Positions 35,262 to 43,575 of a DNA stretch of 64,000 nt are shown here, piece by piece; within the stretch, counting starts at the first letter, position 1, and every line of letters begins with the position of its first letter. A program made the position numbers and the translations under genes. The stretch comes from an uncultured Bacteroidales bacterium (GTDB taxonomy: Bacteria > Bacteroidota > Bacteroidia > Bacteroidales > P3), in assembly GCA_947168515.1 (NCBI GenBank), contig CAMVMF010000007.1, positions 1-64,000 of the forward strand. Reading direction: 5' to 3'. The notes under the pieces are model-generated. The model was not told where the DNA came from, did no database searches, and was given only the letters and a program-made list of their open reading frames with translations.

Positions 35262-37126
35262 AATACTACAATTTTTTTTGCAGTCCCCTGGCCTACCCTG
35301 ACCAGATAAACTCCCTTGGGCAGGGATGGTGTTACAATTGTGGAATGAGCCTGCCTTGTGGTTGTCTTGTATACCTGATGTCCCATGACATCGTAGACGA
35401 CAACAGACCCCTGCCGGTTGGTGCTAATCACAATACAGCCGTCATAGGAATAAATGACCGACTGGGAATCATCCACTAGAGAAGGACTTATCGACAGCTG
35501 ATCTCTTGTACCAAAACAGGGCCTGAGCATTAAAGCCCCACGTAGGATACTGGGTTGCCAAGAGGCACTTGTGAGGAAAAAGACATGGGATGAGGCATCG
35601 TTATTACGGTCAAAACCTAGGTTGATGTAATCGGCTGTAGTTTGCTCAAATCCAACATATATCGTTCCATTGCAGACCAAGGGCTCTTCCAAGTCATAGC
35701 GCACAAATTCATTAAAGCCTGCAAACAGAGGTTTTCTTCTATTCTCATCCTGATAGATGATATTCCCCGGCATTCCGTTGGCATCATCCCAAACGGTTAT
35801 CAAAAATCTGATGTCCTCATTCTCTTCATGAAAAGTGCGGTTGAAATATAATTTTACAGCCGTAAGCGTATCTTCGACATTTAGACGGAACTGGCATGAC
35901 AGCCTAACCCTTGAACTGGTCGAAGTGATTCCGTAACCATTTTCAGGGGTGCCATCGTCATAAGCATAGTAATTGTCAAACACCTGAGTGAAACGGATAG
36001 TGTCGTTCTGAGGGAAGGCATCCCCCCTCACACCTTCTCTTACGCCGTGCTCGATGGTGAAGATGGTGGGTTGCTGCATACCCTCGGGGAAAGCATAGCT
36101 CAATGCCGGTCTGGCATGTGGCTGGGAGGCCTGATACTGGTTTCCCCGCCAGTAGACCGGCACATTCTCATAACCACCTACGTAGGAATACAATTCCTCT
36201 CCATTCTCGTTGAGGATTCGGAATCCATAATTAGAAGCCAGCTCCTCCGAATAGAGGTTGGTTATCGTCAGCGACAACGAATCCTTCATTTCGGAAGAGG
36301 TATATTGCTTTGCCGGCATCGCTTGGAAATCCTTCAATAGGGAATTGGCCGGATTAACAAAAGCAAGGTCACGCGAAGTTGAGTCGCCACGATGACGGCC
36401 TGTATTCAGCACAACATAGTCCAGATTCCATTGATCACTATTGCTCAAGATACCTTTTTTGGTGACATTGTCCAAGCTACAATAATTTCTAAATCGGAAG
36501 CGGAACCCGTCCTGCAAGTAAGCGGTGTCGATGATAGACAATTCTACAAACTGCCAATAGTTGCCGGTATGAGCATAGAGTGAATCTGCTTCACAGCCTG
36601 CAATGCTCCAAACGCGATACCAAACATCAGCCCTCGGAGCATAGAACTCCAAGATGAGAGAATCCTGTTCTTCGGGTGTATCCCCCGAGCGCTCCCACAT
36701 ATTGCCATAGCCGCCTCCGGGCAGATAGAAGAAGCTTAGATATACTGAATCGCCAGAAGTAATCTCTCTTGGGTAAGGGCTGAAAACAGAATCCAACCGG
36801 ATGGCATAAGAAACAAGCGTATCGCCGCCAAAGAGTCCACTAGTAGACGTAGGGTACAGGTTGCCACTGGCATCAAATGCATCCAATGTTATCATGCCTA
36901 CTGTAGGGGGCAAGGGGGCATAGCCCTGATTCACGTTAGCACCTCCCAAATGCCACTGGGCCTCTGAGAGAGCCCGATTGGAGAAATCGTCGAAGAAGGG
37001 AAGCTCAAGGGCATCAGTCGACTTCGGAGGCATAGAAGGCTGGTGCCTCAAAGGCATCAGCACCTCCTGTGCCGATGCTGTCAGCACAGATAGCAACAAC
37101 CCCAATATAAGAAAACAACGCCTCAT
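35258..37126 (-). CDS. T9SS-exported protein with type A sorting domain
   Basis: A 622-residue secreted protein: signal peptide CFLILGLLLSVLTASAQ, a beta-sandwich-rich body beginning FFDDFSNRALSEAQWH, and a C-terminal type A sorting domain of about 75 residues (VVYDVMGHQVYKTTTRQAH, LPKGVYLVRVGQGTAKKIVVL). It is therefore a direct client of the T9SS at 25-32 kb and would be exported and anchored at the surface. The N-terminal domain resembles an MAM/laminin-G-like fold found in many T9SS cargo proteins. No catalytic motif seen. Confidence 0.87.
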   Translation of the reverse strand: MRRCFLILGLLLSVLTASAQEVLMPLRHQPSMPPKSTDALELPFFDDFSNRALSEAQWHLGGANVNQGYAPLPPTVGMITLDAFDASGNLYPTSTSGLFGGDTLVSYAIRLDSVFSPYPREITSGDSVYLSFFYLPGGGYGNMWERSGDTPEEQDSLILEFYAPRADVWYRVWSIAGCEADSLYAHTGNYWQFVELSIIDTAYLQDGFRFRFRNYCSLDNVTKKGILSNSDQWNLDYVVLNTGRHRGDSTSRDLAFVNPANSLLKDFQAMPAKQYTSSEMKDSLSLTITNLYSEELASNYGFRILNENGEELYSYVGGYENVPVYWRGNQYQASQPHARPALSYAFPEGMQQPTIFTIEHGVREGVRGDAFPQNDTIRFTQVFDNYYAYDDGTPENGYGITSTSSRVRLSCQFRLNVEDTLTAVKLYFNRTFHEENEDIRFLITVWDDANGMPGNIIYQDENRRKPLFAGFNEFVRYDLEEPLVCNGTIYVGFEQTTADYINLGFDRNNDASSHVFFLTSASWQPSILRGALMLRPCFGTRDQLSISPSLVDDSQSVIYSYDGCIVISTNRQGSVVVYDVMGHQVYKTTTRQAHSTIVTPSLPKGVYLVRVGQGTAKKIVVL

Positions 37127-37138
37127 AACAACTCAAAA

Positions 37139-38035
37139 CTACCAGTCCCAACCATCATCAAAGCTAGGATCATCCACATCATAATAGGGGTCATAATCAT
37201 CCTCCTCACCGTCAAACTCGGTCTTGAAGATCTTCGACGAGTCGACCTGGAAGTTGGAGATAATGCGCTCCACATCAGCCTCAGTGGCATCACAATACCA
37301 CACATCGACATAAGTTCCCAGCGGATATCGAGTAACACCCGTATAGTCAGGATTGAGTTTGTAGCAGACACAACTGTTACGGTCGGCTACTCCATCGAAA
37401 TATTCGTGTCCAACATTCATCGAGGCCGACAAGATGCCTCTGCGAGCCTTGGCTGGGGCCTGGCCAATCACAAAGGGGACCCGCGTGCCCTTCTGAGTTT
37501 CACCCAGTCCGACAGTCAAATCCACCACGGCACCCCCACTCATCTTCTCTCCAGCATACACCATTTTTCCTTTACATGTAGACTCCAATATCACATTACG
37601 GTAGGGGCTATCCACAAACTTCAGTTTACCGCAGCGCAACCCGGCTGCCTCGAGAGCCGACACAGCACTACGCACGGACATGTTGGACAATTCGGGCAGC
37701 ACCACGTCAGATGGAGCAAAAGCAGTCACGGTGACATACACTTTGCGGTGGGTTTTGATCATTGTGCCGGGTTCGGGATCCTGCCCAAGCACAATGCCGC
37801 CCTCTTGTTCACCATCGTACACGGAGTCTATTATCACATACTCTAAATGGTAGGGGTTATGTCTCACCATCTCAGCCAAAGCAACGCCTCGGTAATCGGG
37901 CAACTCATACTCTTTACCCTGACGTGCGACCATTTTGATGAACAAAAAGGCCAAAAACACTATTACAACTGAAACAGCAAGCATTAAGACCAGATGCTTG
38001 ATGAGGGGATGTTTAGCAAAGAATTCCTTATCCAT
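37139..38035 (-). CDS. PASTA-domain membrane protein
   Basis: A 298-residue protein with one N-terminal membrane helix (HLVLMLAVSVVIVFLAFLFIKMV) and extracytoplasmic PASTA domains, for example YELPDYRGVALAEMVRHNPYHLEYVIIDSVYDG...GIVLGQDPEPGTMIK and DVVLPELSNMSVRSAVSALEAAGLR. A third partial unit follows. The C-terminus is strongly acidic (DEEDDYDPYYDVDDP-like). PASTA domains bind peptidoglycan. It is first in the operon with the T9SS cargo gene and rluD, an order shared by many Bacteroidales. Confidence 0.87.
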   Translation of the reverse strand: MDKEFFAKHPLIKHLVLMLAVSVVIVFLAFLFIKMVARQGKEYELPDYRGVALAEMVRHNPYHLEYVIIDSVYDGEQEGGIVLGQDPEPGTMIKTHRKVYVTVTAFAPSDVVLPELSNMSVRSAVSALEAAGLRCGKLKFVDSPYRNVILESTCKGKMVYAGEKMSGGAVVDLTVGLGETQKGTRVPFVIGQAPAKARRGILSASMNVGHEYFDGVADRNSCVCYKLNPDYTGVTRYPLGTYVDVWYCDATEADVERIISNFQVDSSKIFKTEFDGEEDDYDPYYDVDDPSFDDGWDW

Positions 38036-38154
38036 ATTGTCATATATAATTCGAATGGCTAATCCGATTTACGAATCCACCCATTCGTTGATGTTTTACT
38101 CCTTAACTGGTTAACACATTATATAACGAGAGGTCGATATTTTTATTGTAAAGC

Positions 38155-39483
38155 TCAATCAACTACCAGTTCGCCAATCAGTGTTGCGGCAGTACAACGC
38201 ACCACCTTCACCCTTACATATTGACCTGGTTGCACATCATGACGGTCAAAAACAATCACCTTGTTTTGGCTGTTGCGTCCGAAAAGTTGCTCTTTACTCC
38301 TGTGCGACTCTCCTTCTACGAGCACTTCATAGTTCTTGCCTATCTCTTGTTGATTGTTTTCCAAGGCTATTTGGCCTTGCAGAGCTATGATTTCCTCCAA
38401 TCTGCGAGTCTTTTCGGCATCAGGCACATCATCTACCAAATGTTTTTCGGCATAGGTGTTGGGGCGCATGGAGAACTTGAACATATATGCATAGTCGTAG
38501 CGCACTTTCCGAAACATGTCCAAAGTCATTTGGTGCTCCTCCACAGTCTCACTGCAGAATCCTGCTATCACGTCAGTGGTGATGGAGCAGTCAGGCATAT
38601 ATTTTCTAATAGCTGCAATGCGGTCCAAGTACCAGGCCGCGTCGTAATGCCTATTCATCAGTTTCAGCATTCTGTCACTGCCACTCTGCACGGGCAGATG
38701 GATGCACTTGCAGATGTTGTCGTATTGCGCCATCACTTCCAACAACCTATCGCTCAAATCCTTGGGATGAGAAGTAGCAAAACGGACCCGCATTCTAGGA
38801 TTCACCTCTGCCACACGACGCATCAACTCAGGGAAGTCGACTATGTTCTCGCCGTCTTTCCAACGATAGGAATTGACATTTTGTCCAAGCAGGGTGACCT
38901 CCTTATAGCCTTGCTGCCAAAGGTTACGAGCCTCGTCAACAATGGTTTCGGGATTGCGGCTACGTTCCCTACCGCGAGTATAAGGTACTACGCAATAAGC
39001 GCAGTAGTTCTGACAGCCACGCATGATAGATATATAGGCCGATATGCCGTTGCTGTTCAGCCTTACTGGCTCAATGTCATCATAAGTCTCGGTTGTACTC
39101 AGTTCCGTTTCGGCAGTTTTTACGCCATATTCCCTCACCTTTGCCAGCAAATCTGGCAGCAGTCTATAGGCATCAGGCCCCACCACAAAGCTCACATTCT
39201 CCTCCTCCACCATCAGCTGGCTCTGCAATCGTTCTGCCATACACCCTAAGATACCAATCCTAAGACGAGGATTTTGCTGCTGCTGAGCACGCAGCTCTCT
39301 TAGTCTCTTTCGTATACGTTGTTCGGCATTATCCCGGATAGCGCATGTATTGATTAGCACGTAATCGGCATCAGCAATTTCCGTAGTCACACCATAGCCT
39401 TCTTTCTGCAAAAGAGAGGCCACGATTTCACTGTCGGCGAAATTCATCTGACAGCCATACGTCTCTATGTATATATTCGACAT
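38155..39483 (-). CDS. miaB: tRNA methylthiotransferase MiaB
   Basis: A 442-residue radical-SAM enzyme. The N-terminal UPF0004 domain carries cluster-binding cysteines in ETYGCQMNFADSEI, INTCAIRDNAEQRI and ILGCMAERL. The radical-SAM motif is MRGCQNYCAYCVVPYTRGRERSR, and a C-terminal TRAM domain ends near QYVRVKVVRCTAATLIGELV. It adds a methylthio group to N6-isopentenyladenosine 37 in tRNAs reading UNN codons. GRERSR distinguishes MiaB from the MtaB and RimO relatives. Stands alone. Confidence 0.94.
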   Translation of the reverse strand: MSNIYIETYGCQMNFADSEIVASLLQKEGYGVTTEIADADYVLINTCAIRDNAEQRIRKRLRELRAQQQQNPRLRIGILGCMAERLQSQLMVEEENVSFVVGPDAYRLLPDLLAKVREYGVKTAETELSTTETYDDIEPVRLNSNGISAYISIMRGCQNYCAYCVVPYTRGRERSRNPETIVDEARNLWQQGYKEVTLLGQNVNSYRWKDGENIVDFPELMRRVAEVNPRMRVRFATSHPKDLSDRLLEVMAQYDNICKCIHLPVQSGSDRMLKLMNRHYDAAWYLDRIAAIRKYMPDCSITTDVIAGFCSETVEEHQMTLDMFRKVRYDYAYMFKFSMRPNTYAEKHLVDDVPDAEKTRRLEEIIALQGQIALENNQQEIGKNYEVLVEGESHRSKEQLFGRNSQNKVIVFDRHDVQPGQYVRVKVVRCTAATLIGELVVD

Positions 39484-39605
39484 TGATCAAAAAATTTTAA
39501 ATCACAAACCATTCATTATTATTTCTTTGAACCACGGACATCAGTCACTCCCATCTGGATCCTGCGCACAGACCATAGAAGCATCTTCTTTCCAGAATCA
39601 TACAT

Positions 39606-40886
39606 TCAAAAAGTCCTCGCATATGCCACCAATCTATCATAACGGTCGTTATACGCACGATAATAGACATATGCTGTGTAGGTGTTGTTCATTTCAAAAT
39701 GGTCACCTTCGAGCACTGCGGTTTGTCCCTGGTTCTCCCCTACCGGCACAAACAATAGCTGATAGGCATAGTACCCCTGCTTCAAATGCAGCCGCAGCGT
39801 ATAAGCCTTCATGTCCATATTATATTCCATCCGGCTTCGTTCGTCCAGATGCCATTGGGTCAAATCACCCACAACGTAAATGTTGCCATTCAAAAAAGGG
39901 TATTCCATTGGCAGCGAGAAGTTCACATACACATAGTCAGCCTCTGTCATTTTGTTGTTTCGGTCCCACACATTCACCTTCATCCCACCATTGAGGGTGG
40001 TTTCCGCTATAAACACTTTGTCCGAGCGGTCATCCAGAGGCTTAAGCAAAGCATACCACTCCCCACCATACTCGTTTATCTGCCACACGTTATACATGGC
40101 AGTACGAATATTGCTAAGATCGAAATAACGGAATGTATTACCACAATAAAAGATATTTTCCTGATGATTTTTGAAGCATAACGCTCCACGATCGTAGCCT
40201 CCAAATTGCAACTGACGTATATTGTCTATGCGCCCATTCTGTTGCACCACCACACTATAGAAGACTGGATTGAGCATCGGTGGAAGCATCTCGCCGGTGT
40301 AGTCATTGTTGTTTTCCACAATCACATCAACCTCTCTACGCTTCATTATGTCCGCATTGTCATAAGGTACTCCTACAACCAAATCAGCCTTGACAGAGCC
40401 CTCCGTTACACAAAACCTTCTAGTGAAAAGTATACTGTCAGGGTAATCCTGCGGGAAGACTGATACAATATAGTTGCCGGAAATCAGCAGTTGGCTGTAC
40501 TGGGCAGGTATGTATTGGAAGTAGTTGACGTATGGCTGCAATGTGGTAAAAGAGCTGTTGTAATTCTCTATCGGAGCCTCCTCGAATCCATTAATATATT
40601 CGTAAGGTTCCATATTGTCCACTTGCCATTTGCTGTCACAATGCTGGATACGGTAGCGGTAGTTGTCAGCCTCGGCCCCTAGTATGTCAAAACGCAGTAG
40701 CAACCGATCGCTTCCGCCGAGTACCAGCACGGGAGGTTCCAGCTCCACTCCATTTTTGTACAAGGTAACTGTCCTAACCTCTTCCACCCAGTTAGAGTCG
40801 GTCACAATTTGAGCCTGCATCGCAGTTGCCGAACCCATTAATAGGAGCAGCAACGCCATGAGCGACAACAATGTACCCTTATGCAT
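39606..40886 (-). CDS. T9SS plug-family protein (DUF5103)
   Basis: A 426-residue secreted protein (signal peptide LMALLLLLMGSATAMQAQ). It carries the DUF5103 pattern: VRTVTLYKNGVELEPPVLVLGGSDRLLLRFDILG, YRYRIQHCDSKWQVDNMEPYEYINGFEE, a second immunoglobulin-like region, and the C-terminal MEYPFLNGNIYVVGDLTQW...LHLKQGYYAYQLLF. This family is annotated as a T9SS plug protein because a member associates with the SprA translocon and blocks its channel. It fits the secretion genes in the same window. There is no outer-membrane barrel sequence of its own. Confidence 0.85.
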   Translation of the reverse strand: MHKGTLLSLMALLLLLMGSATAMQAQIVTDSNWVEEVRTVTLYKNGVELEPPVLVLGGSDRLLLRFDILGAEADNYRYRIQHCDSKWQVDNMEPYEYINGFEEAPIENYNSSFTTLQPYVNYFQYIPAQYSQLLISGNYIVSVFPQDYPDSILFTRRFCVTEGSVKADLVVGVPYDNADIMKRREVDVIVENNNDYTGEMLPPMLNPVFYSVVVQQNGRIDNIRQLQFGGYDRGALCFKNHQENIFYCGNTFRYFDLSNIRTAMYNVWQINEYGGEWYALLKPLDDRSDKVFIAETTLNGGMKVNVWDRNNKMTEADYVYVNFSLPMEYPFLNGNIYVVGDLTQWHLDERSRMEYNMDMKAYTLRLHLKQGYYAYQLLFVPVGENQGQTAVLEGDHFEMNNTYTAYVYYRAYNDRYDRLVAYARTF

Positions 40887-40938
40887 AAAAATATTATATA
40901 TAAAAAAACGACTGCAAAGATACTAAAAAAAATCCGAT

Positions 40939-41721
40939 TTACGCGTCTTGGGATGTCAAAAGGTTATCAATATCGTTGACAATCAATCCAGCCAATGCCG
41001 TGCCAAACATAATCGTCACATGTGACATAGTGCCGTTAATATGTTTTTGGGTGCCAAGCCCCAGAGGAGCGTCCTCGGGAACGGCATCACCTTTGTTTTC
41101 TCTCGGCAGCTCGGTACTATAGACACAAATGAATTTATGTGACGGATACTCTCCCATAGACTTAAATCTTTTCCGTAGCATTCGGGCCAACGGATCGCCT
41201 TTCACCTCCCAGAATTCAGCTTTACTTACAGCAAATGGGTTGGTACGCAATGCTGCCCCCATGGAACTAAAGAACTTAATCCGGGGGTTCTCCTTCATCA
41301 ATCGCGTGGCATGCAGAATAAGACTTATTTTGTCTTTCAAAGAGTCTATGGCATCCACTATATAGTCATACGACTCCAGACAGAACTCACCTGCATTCTC
41401 TTTATTATACACTCTCTGCAGGGCAACGACATTGACATCGGGATTGATTTCAAGCAGGTGACTCTTCAGCGCATCCACCTTCACCATCCCCACCGTCTTG
41501 CTGGTTGCCATCAACTGGCGGTTCACATTGGTGATGCTCACCACATCACAATCCACAATCGTGATATGTTGCACCCCCGAACGTACTAGACTGTCAACAC
41601 ACCACGAGCCCACCCCTCCAACACCAAACACTATCACCCTCACACGCCCTATACGGTCCATAAAGTCGCTTCCCATCAGCAGTTCTGTCCTACTGAAAAT
41701 CCCACTAACATTTTTAGTCAT
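40939..41721 (-). CDS. tcdA: tRNA threonylcarbamoyladenosine dehydratase TcdA-like
   Basis: The track start at 42045 runs through an attachment site and terminator. The ATG at 41721 (MTKNVSGIFSRTELLMG) begins the family homology and gives 260 residues, the normal length. The ThiF-type fold shows the nucleotide-binding VRVIVFGVGGVGSWCVDSLVRSG, VDCDVVSITNVNRQLMA, YDYIVDAIDSLKDKISLI and a C-terminal THVTIMFGTALAGLIVND-like end. TcdA cyclises t6A37 to ct6A in tRNA. Its start lies only 12 bp after a terminator and 52 bp from the end of the integrated element, so its transcription may now depend on the element. Confidence 0.9.
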   Translation of the reverse strand: MTKNVSGIFSRTELLMGSDFMDRIGRVRVIVFGVGGVGSWCVDSLVRSGVQHITIVDCDVVSITNVNRQLMATSKTVGMVKVDALKSHLLEINPDVNVVALQRVYNKENAGEFCLESYDYIVDAIDSLKDKISLILHATRLMKENPRIKFFSSMGAALRTNPFAVSKAEFWEVKGDPLARMLRKRFKSMGEYPSHKFICVYSTELPRENKGDAVPEDAPLGLGTQKHINGTMSHVTIMFGTALAGLIVNDIDNLLTSQDA

Positions 41722-41773
41722 ATTCTCTAGGTATAAAAAAACACCTTCTGCATTTTGCCGAAGGTGCTTTAGA

Positions 41774-41788
41774 GTGGTCTGTGGCAGA
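41774..41788 (-). repeat. Distal attachment core (duplicated tRNA-Val 3' end)
   Basis: TCTGCCACAGACCAC on the minus strand, identical to 47978-47992. Beyond it, away from the element, comes a terminator hairpin, the same order as after the intact tRNA. This suggests it was the original chromosomal tRNA end before insertion. Confidence 0.75.
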
Positions 41789-41849
41789 CCACTAAACATT
41801 GATATAAATAATTGTTTATCAGCATTTGCAGTCTCAAAAAATCTAACCA

Positions 41850-41880
41850 AGTAACAAACGGGAAACAAAATTGTACCTAT
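41850..41880. repeat. 31-bp direct repeat, left copy
   Basis: Begins AGTAACAAACG and ends TGTACCTAT. It matches 47831-47861 at 28 of 31 positions in the same orientation. It lies 62 bp inside the left core and is probably an arm-type integrase binding site. Confidence 0.75.
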
Positions 41881-41954
41881 CAAGGCTTTCGGACTGCTGT
41901 TTTTCGCTCTCAAAAACATTGCAAAGATACATCTTTTTCTCAAAATGACACAAT

Positions 41955-42227
41955 CTATCGTGCCACCTTTACAATGTTCGTGCCAAGAGCCGATGAAATC
42001 AACGCTATGGTTCGGCATGTGAAGTTGTGGTTTCCCCCAAGCCATTTTGTAACCTCGCTCGGCCGGTGTCCCGTCATCTTTGCCAACTGGCTTTTGGTTA
42101 TTCCCTTTTGCTTCATCACGGCATCAATCTTGGCGGCTATTCCGTCCGTCAGTTCCGTTGTGGCTCTGTCAAGGGGTGTAATCTTTGCCAGTTCCTCTTT
42201 CAGTATGTCATCGTATATCTCTATCAT
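41955..42227 (-). CDS. XRE-family HTH antitoxin-like protein
   Basis: A 90-residue protein with an N-terminal helix (MIEIYDDILKEELAKITPLDRATTELTDGIAAKID) and a C-terminal Cro/C1-type helix-turn-helix (AVMKQKGITKSQLAKMTGHRPSEVTKWLGGNHNFTCRTIALISSALG). This layout is that of HigA-type antitoxins encoded after their toxin. Its ATG overlaps the final stop of the upstream toxin frame (TTATGATAG), so it is the second gene of that pair. It is intact, although the toxin is interrupted. An outward promoter follows it. Confidence 0.85.
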   Translation of the reverse strand: MIEIYDDILKEELAKITPLDRATTELTDGIAAKIDAVMKQKGITKSQLAKMTGHRPSEVTKWLGGNHNFTCRTIALISSALGTNIVKVAR

Positions 42228-42703
42228 AAGTCAAAATTTGCTTGTTCGATACCTGTTATTACTGTCTGCTCGATTGTTATTGTTCCGTCTCTTTGGGCTT
42301 GCAGCAACAGTTCGTCAAATTTTTGCAAGTCCATAACGTAGCCATAAAGTTCCTTGCTTTCCTCATAGGTTCGGGTGTCTTTTACACCGCCATTGCCCAT
42401 TATCAGTATCTGGTCGGATATGCGCAGACAATACAGCCGTAGTTAATGACTGTCTATTGCCAGTGCCGCTACCCTGTCAGCCATCTTGCCCTCCACTCTG
42501 AAATAACGCTCCAACGCTCCGTTGGCAATAATCCTGTCAATGGCTCTAACTATGGCTTGGAAATCCTTGTTCAGCGTGGCATTGTCTCTGAACTTGCGAA
42601 GAAACTCCCTAAACTCATTTTCTTCTTTGCCATCAAAGAAAATGGAGTAAAGCCCTACCTTATCGGACTGTCCTATTGTCTGTATGGTTGCCGTTTTGCC
42701 CAT
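42224..42703 (-). pseudogene. RelE/HigB-like toxin gene interrupted by an in-frame TAA
   Basis: From the ATG at 42703 (MGKTATIQTIGQSDKVGLYSIFFDGKEENEFREFLRKF) the frame reads 86 residues to TAA at 42443-42445. Without any shift it then continues 73 more codons (LRLYCLRISDQILIMGNGGVKDTRTYEESKELYGYVMDLQKFDELL...) to TGA at 42224. The two halves make one toxin-like domain; the site corresponds to a KLRLY-type strand, so one base change (for example AAA to TAA) would explain it. The upstream part listed in the track from 42757 precedes the promoter and is not coding. Confidence 0.75.
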
Positions 42704-42727
42704 AATGATATTGTCTGTTTTCGGATG

Positions 42728-42758
42728 CAAAGATATGAAATATAAATGATATGACAAA
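42728..42758 (-). promoter_or_regulatory. Promoter of the toxin/antitoxin pair
   Basis: TTTG (42755-42758), 19 bp, TATCTTTG (42728-42735) on the minus strand, an ideal match, 25 bp before the toxin ATG. Confidence 0.75.
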
Positions 42759-42895
42759 AAAATATTTCACTTTTAAGTGAATAATACACGGTGTCAGACA
42801 CATGCGGCCCCATGATGTAAGGGTTTGTTACGGTCTGTCGCCTTTTTGACTGCTAAAATTGCCACGATTTAAAGTTTTTTTCTCGCGCGAATACT

Positions 42896-42966
42896 CTATA
42901 CCGCGCACTATAAATAACCCTATAAGATAATCTCTATAATAAGACCCTATAATAAGCTCTATATAG
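42896..42966. repeat. Iteron-like CTATA array
   Basis: Six copies of CTATA start at 42896, 42908, 42920, 42934, 42947 and 42959, spaced 12, 12, 14, 13 and 12 bp. Two are the exact longer unit CTATAATAAG. The array is very AT-rich within a richer region. Such arrays act as replication iterons or clustered regulator sites in other elements; here the role is open. Confidence 0.55.
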
Positions 42967-43212
42967 TTATACAAAAGTTCCCACACCCTATCACGCCTAC
43001 TTCCACACTTCCTTGCACGGCAAAAACAAAAAGTTGTCCGCAAAAAACGGAAAAATTTTCCGAAAAATCTTCCATTCCTCCCACACCCCTTATGTGGTGT
43101 TCGACTGCCCCATGCTCTCCGCCTTATTTCGGTATTCTCGCCCCCACGTCCCGCAATCGGAAACAACGTGCTGCAACGGCTCATTGCAGCCCCTCGGCAC
43201 ACCAGCCCACAA

Positions 43213-43239
43213 AAACAAAGAAAGCCCCTATTCGGGGCT
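43213..43239 (-). terminator. Terminator after the DUF5681-like gene
   Basis: Minus strand: AGCCCC/GGGGCT stem with a 5-base loop, then TTTCTTTGTTTTTG. It closes the excisionase-to-DUF5681 operon. Confidence 0.7.
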
Positions 43240-43257
43240 GTTCTGTGCTTGTTGTGG

Positions 43258-43563
43258 CTATTCTGTCATTGGTGGCGGCTCTTCTCCTCCCACCAATGCC
43301 GCCAACCGTTCAACAAGCGGTCGGCTACGGTCGTTCCTTGCTGCCAAATCGGCACTCACGGCCTGTTGCTTGGGGATTACATACTGCATCAGCCTTTCGA
43401 GTATCATTAGACGGTCTCTTGGCTCTAACGCTTGCAAGTCCTCTACTATCTGTTCTCTGTTATCGTCAATGACTGCCGCCAGCCACTGCCGCATGTCTTG
43501 CGTTATCTTGTTCGGTGTCCCCTTTGGTCTGCCGTTGGGGTTGTTCGTGTGTCCTTTTGCCAT
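43258..43563 (-). CDS. DUF5681-like small DNA-associated protein
   Basis: A 101-residue protein starting MAKGHTNNPNGRPKGTPNKITQDMRQWL. The NPNGRPKGTPNK motif is typical of DUF5681 and of small proteins in phage and satellite packaging regions; it is often a DNA-contacting, AT-hook-like basic patch. Helices follow (NREQIVEDLQALEPRDRLMILERLMQYVIP) and an acidic/proline tail. It may be a small-terminase-like or regulatory protein; no large terminase is nearby. It is the last gene before the element's non-coding region and is followed by a terminator. Confidence 0.7.
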   Translation of the reverse strand: MAKGHTNNPNGRPKGTPNKITQDMRQWLAAVIDDNREQIVEDLQALEPRDRLMILERLMQYVIPKQQAVSADLAARNDRSRPLVERLAALVGGEEPPPMTE

Positions 43564-43575
43564 ATCGCTTTGTAT

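Larger units (their letters stand above)
41734..41929 (-). promoter_or_regulatory. Outward promoter, acceptor-like hairpin and terminator between element and tcdA
   Basis: On the minus strand, TTG-21 bp-TATCTTTG (box 41922-41929) starts a transcript leaving the element. It crosses the 31-bp repeat, then a perfect hairpin with 9-bp arms (41773-41793) whose 3' arm is the duplicated tRNA-Val end, then an intrinsic terminator (CACCTTC/GAAGGTG plus seven T, 41734-41767). The transcript would be about 180 nt if terminated, or read on into tcdA. Confidence 0.5.
42704..43257. other. Non-coding region of the element
   Basis: 554 bp with no supported gene. It holds the toxin promoter, the CTATA array (42896-42966), a palindrome CGGAAAAATTTTCCG (43048-43062) and a terminator (43213-43239). 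The 124-residue ORF called at 42828-43202 crosses these features and has no family resemblance. Confidence 0.6.

Noticed and set aside
41722-42045. Upstream extension of the tcdA frame in the ORF track
   Set aside because: It would translate through a terminator, the attachment core, the arm repeat and a promoter. The ATG at 41721 gives the normal family length.
42828-43202. 124-codon minus-strand ORF in the element
   Set aside because: It crosses a CTATA array and a palindrome, has biased composition and no family resemblance.
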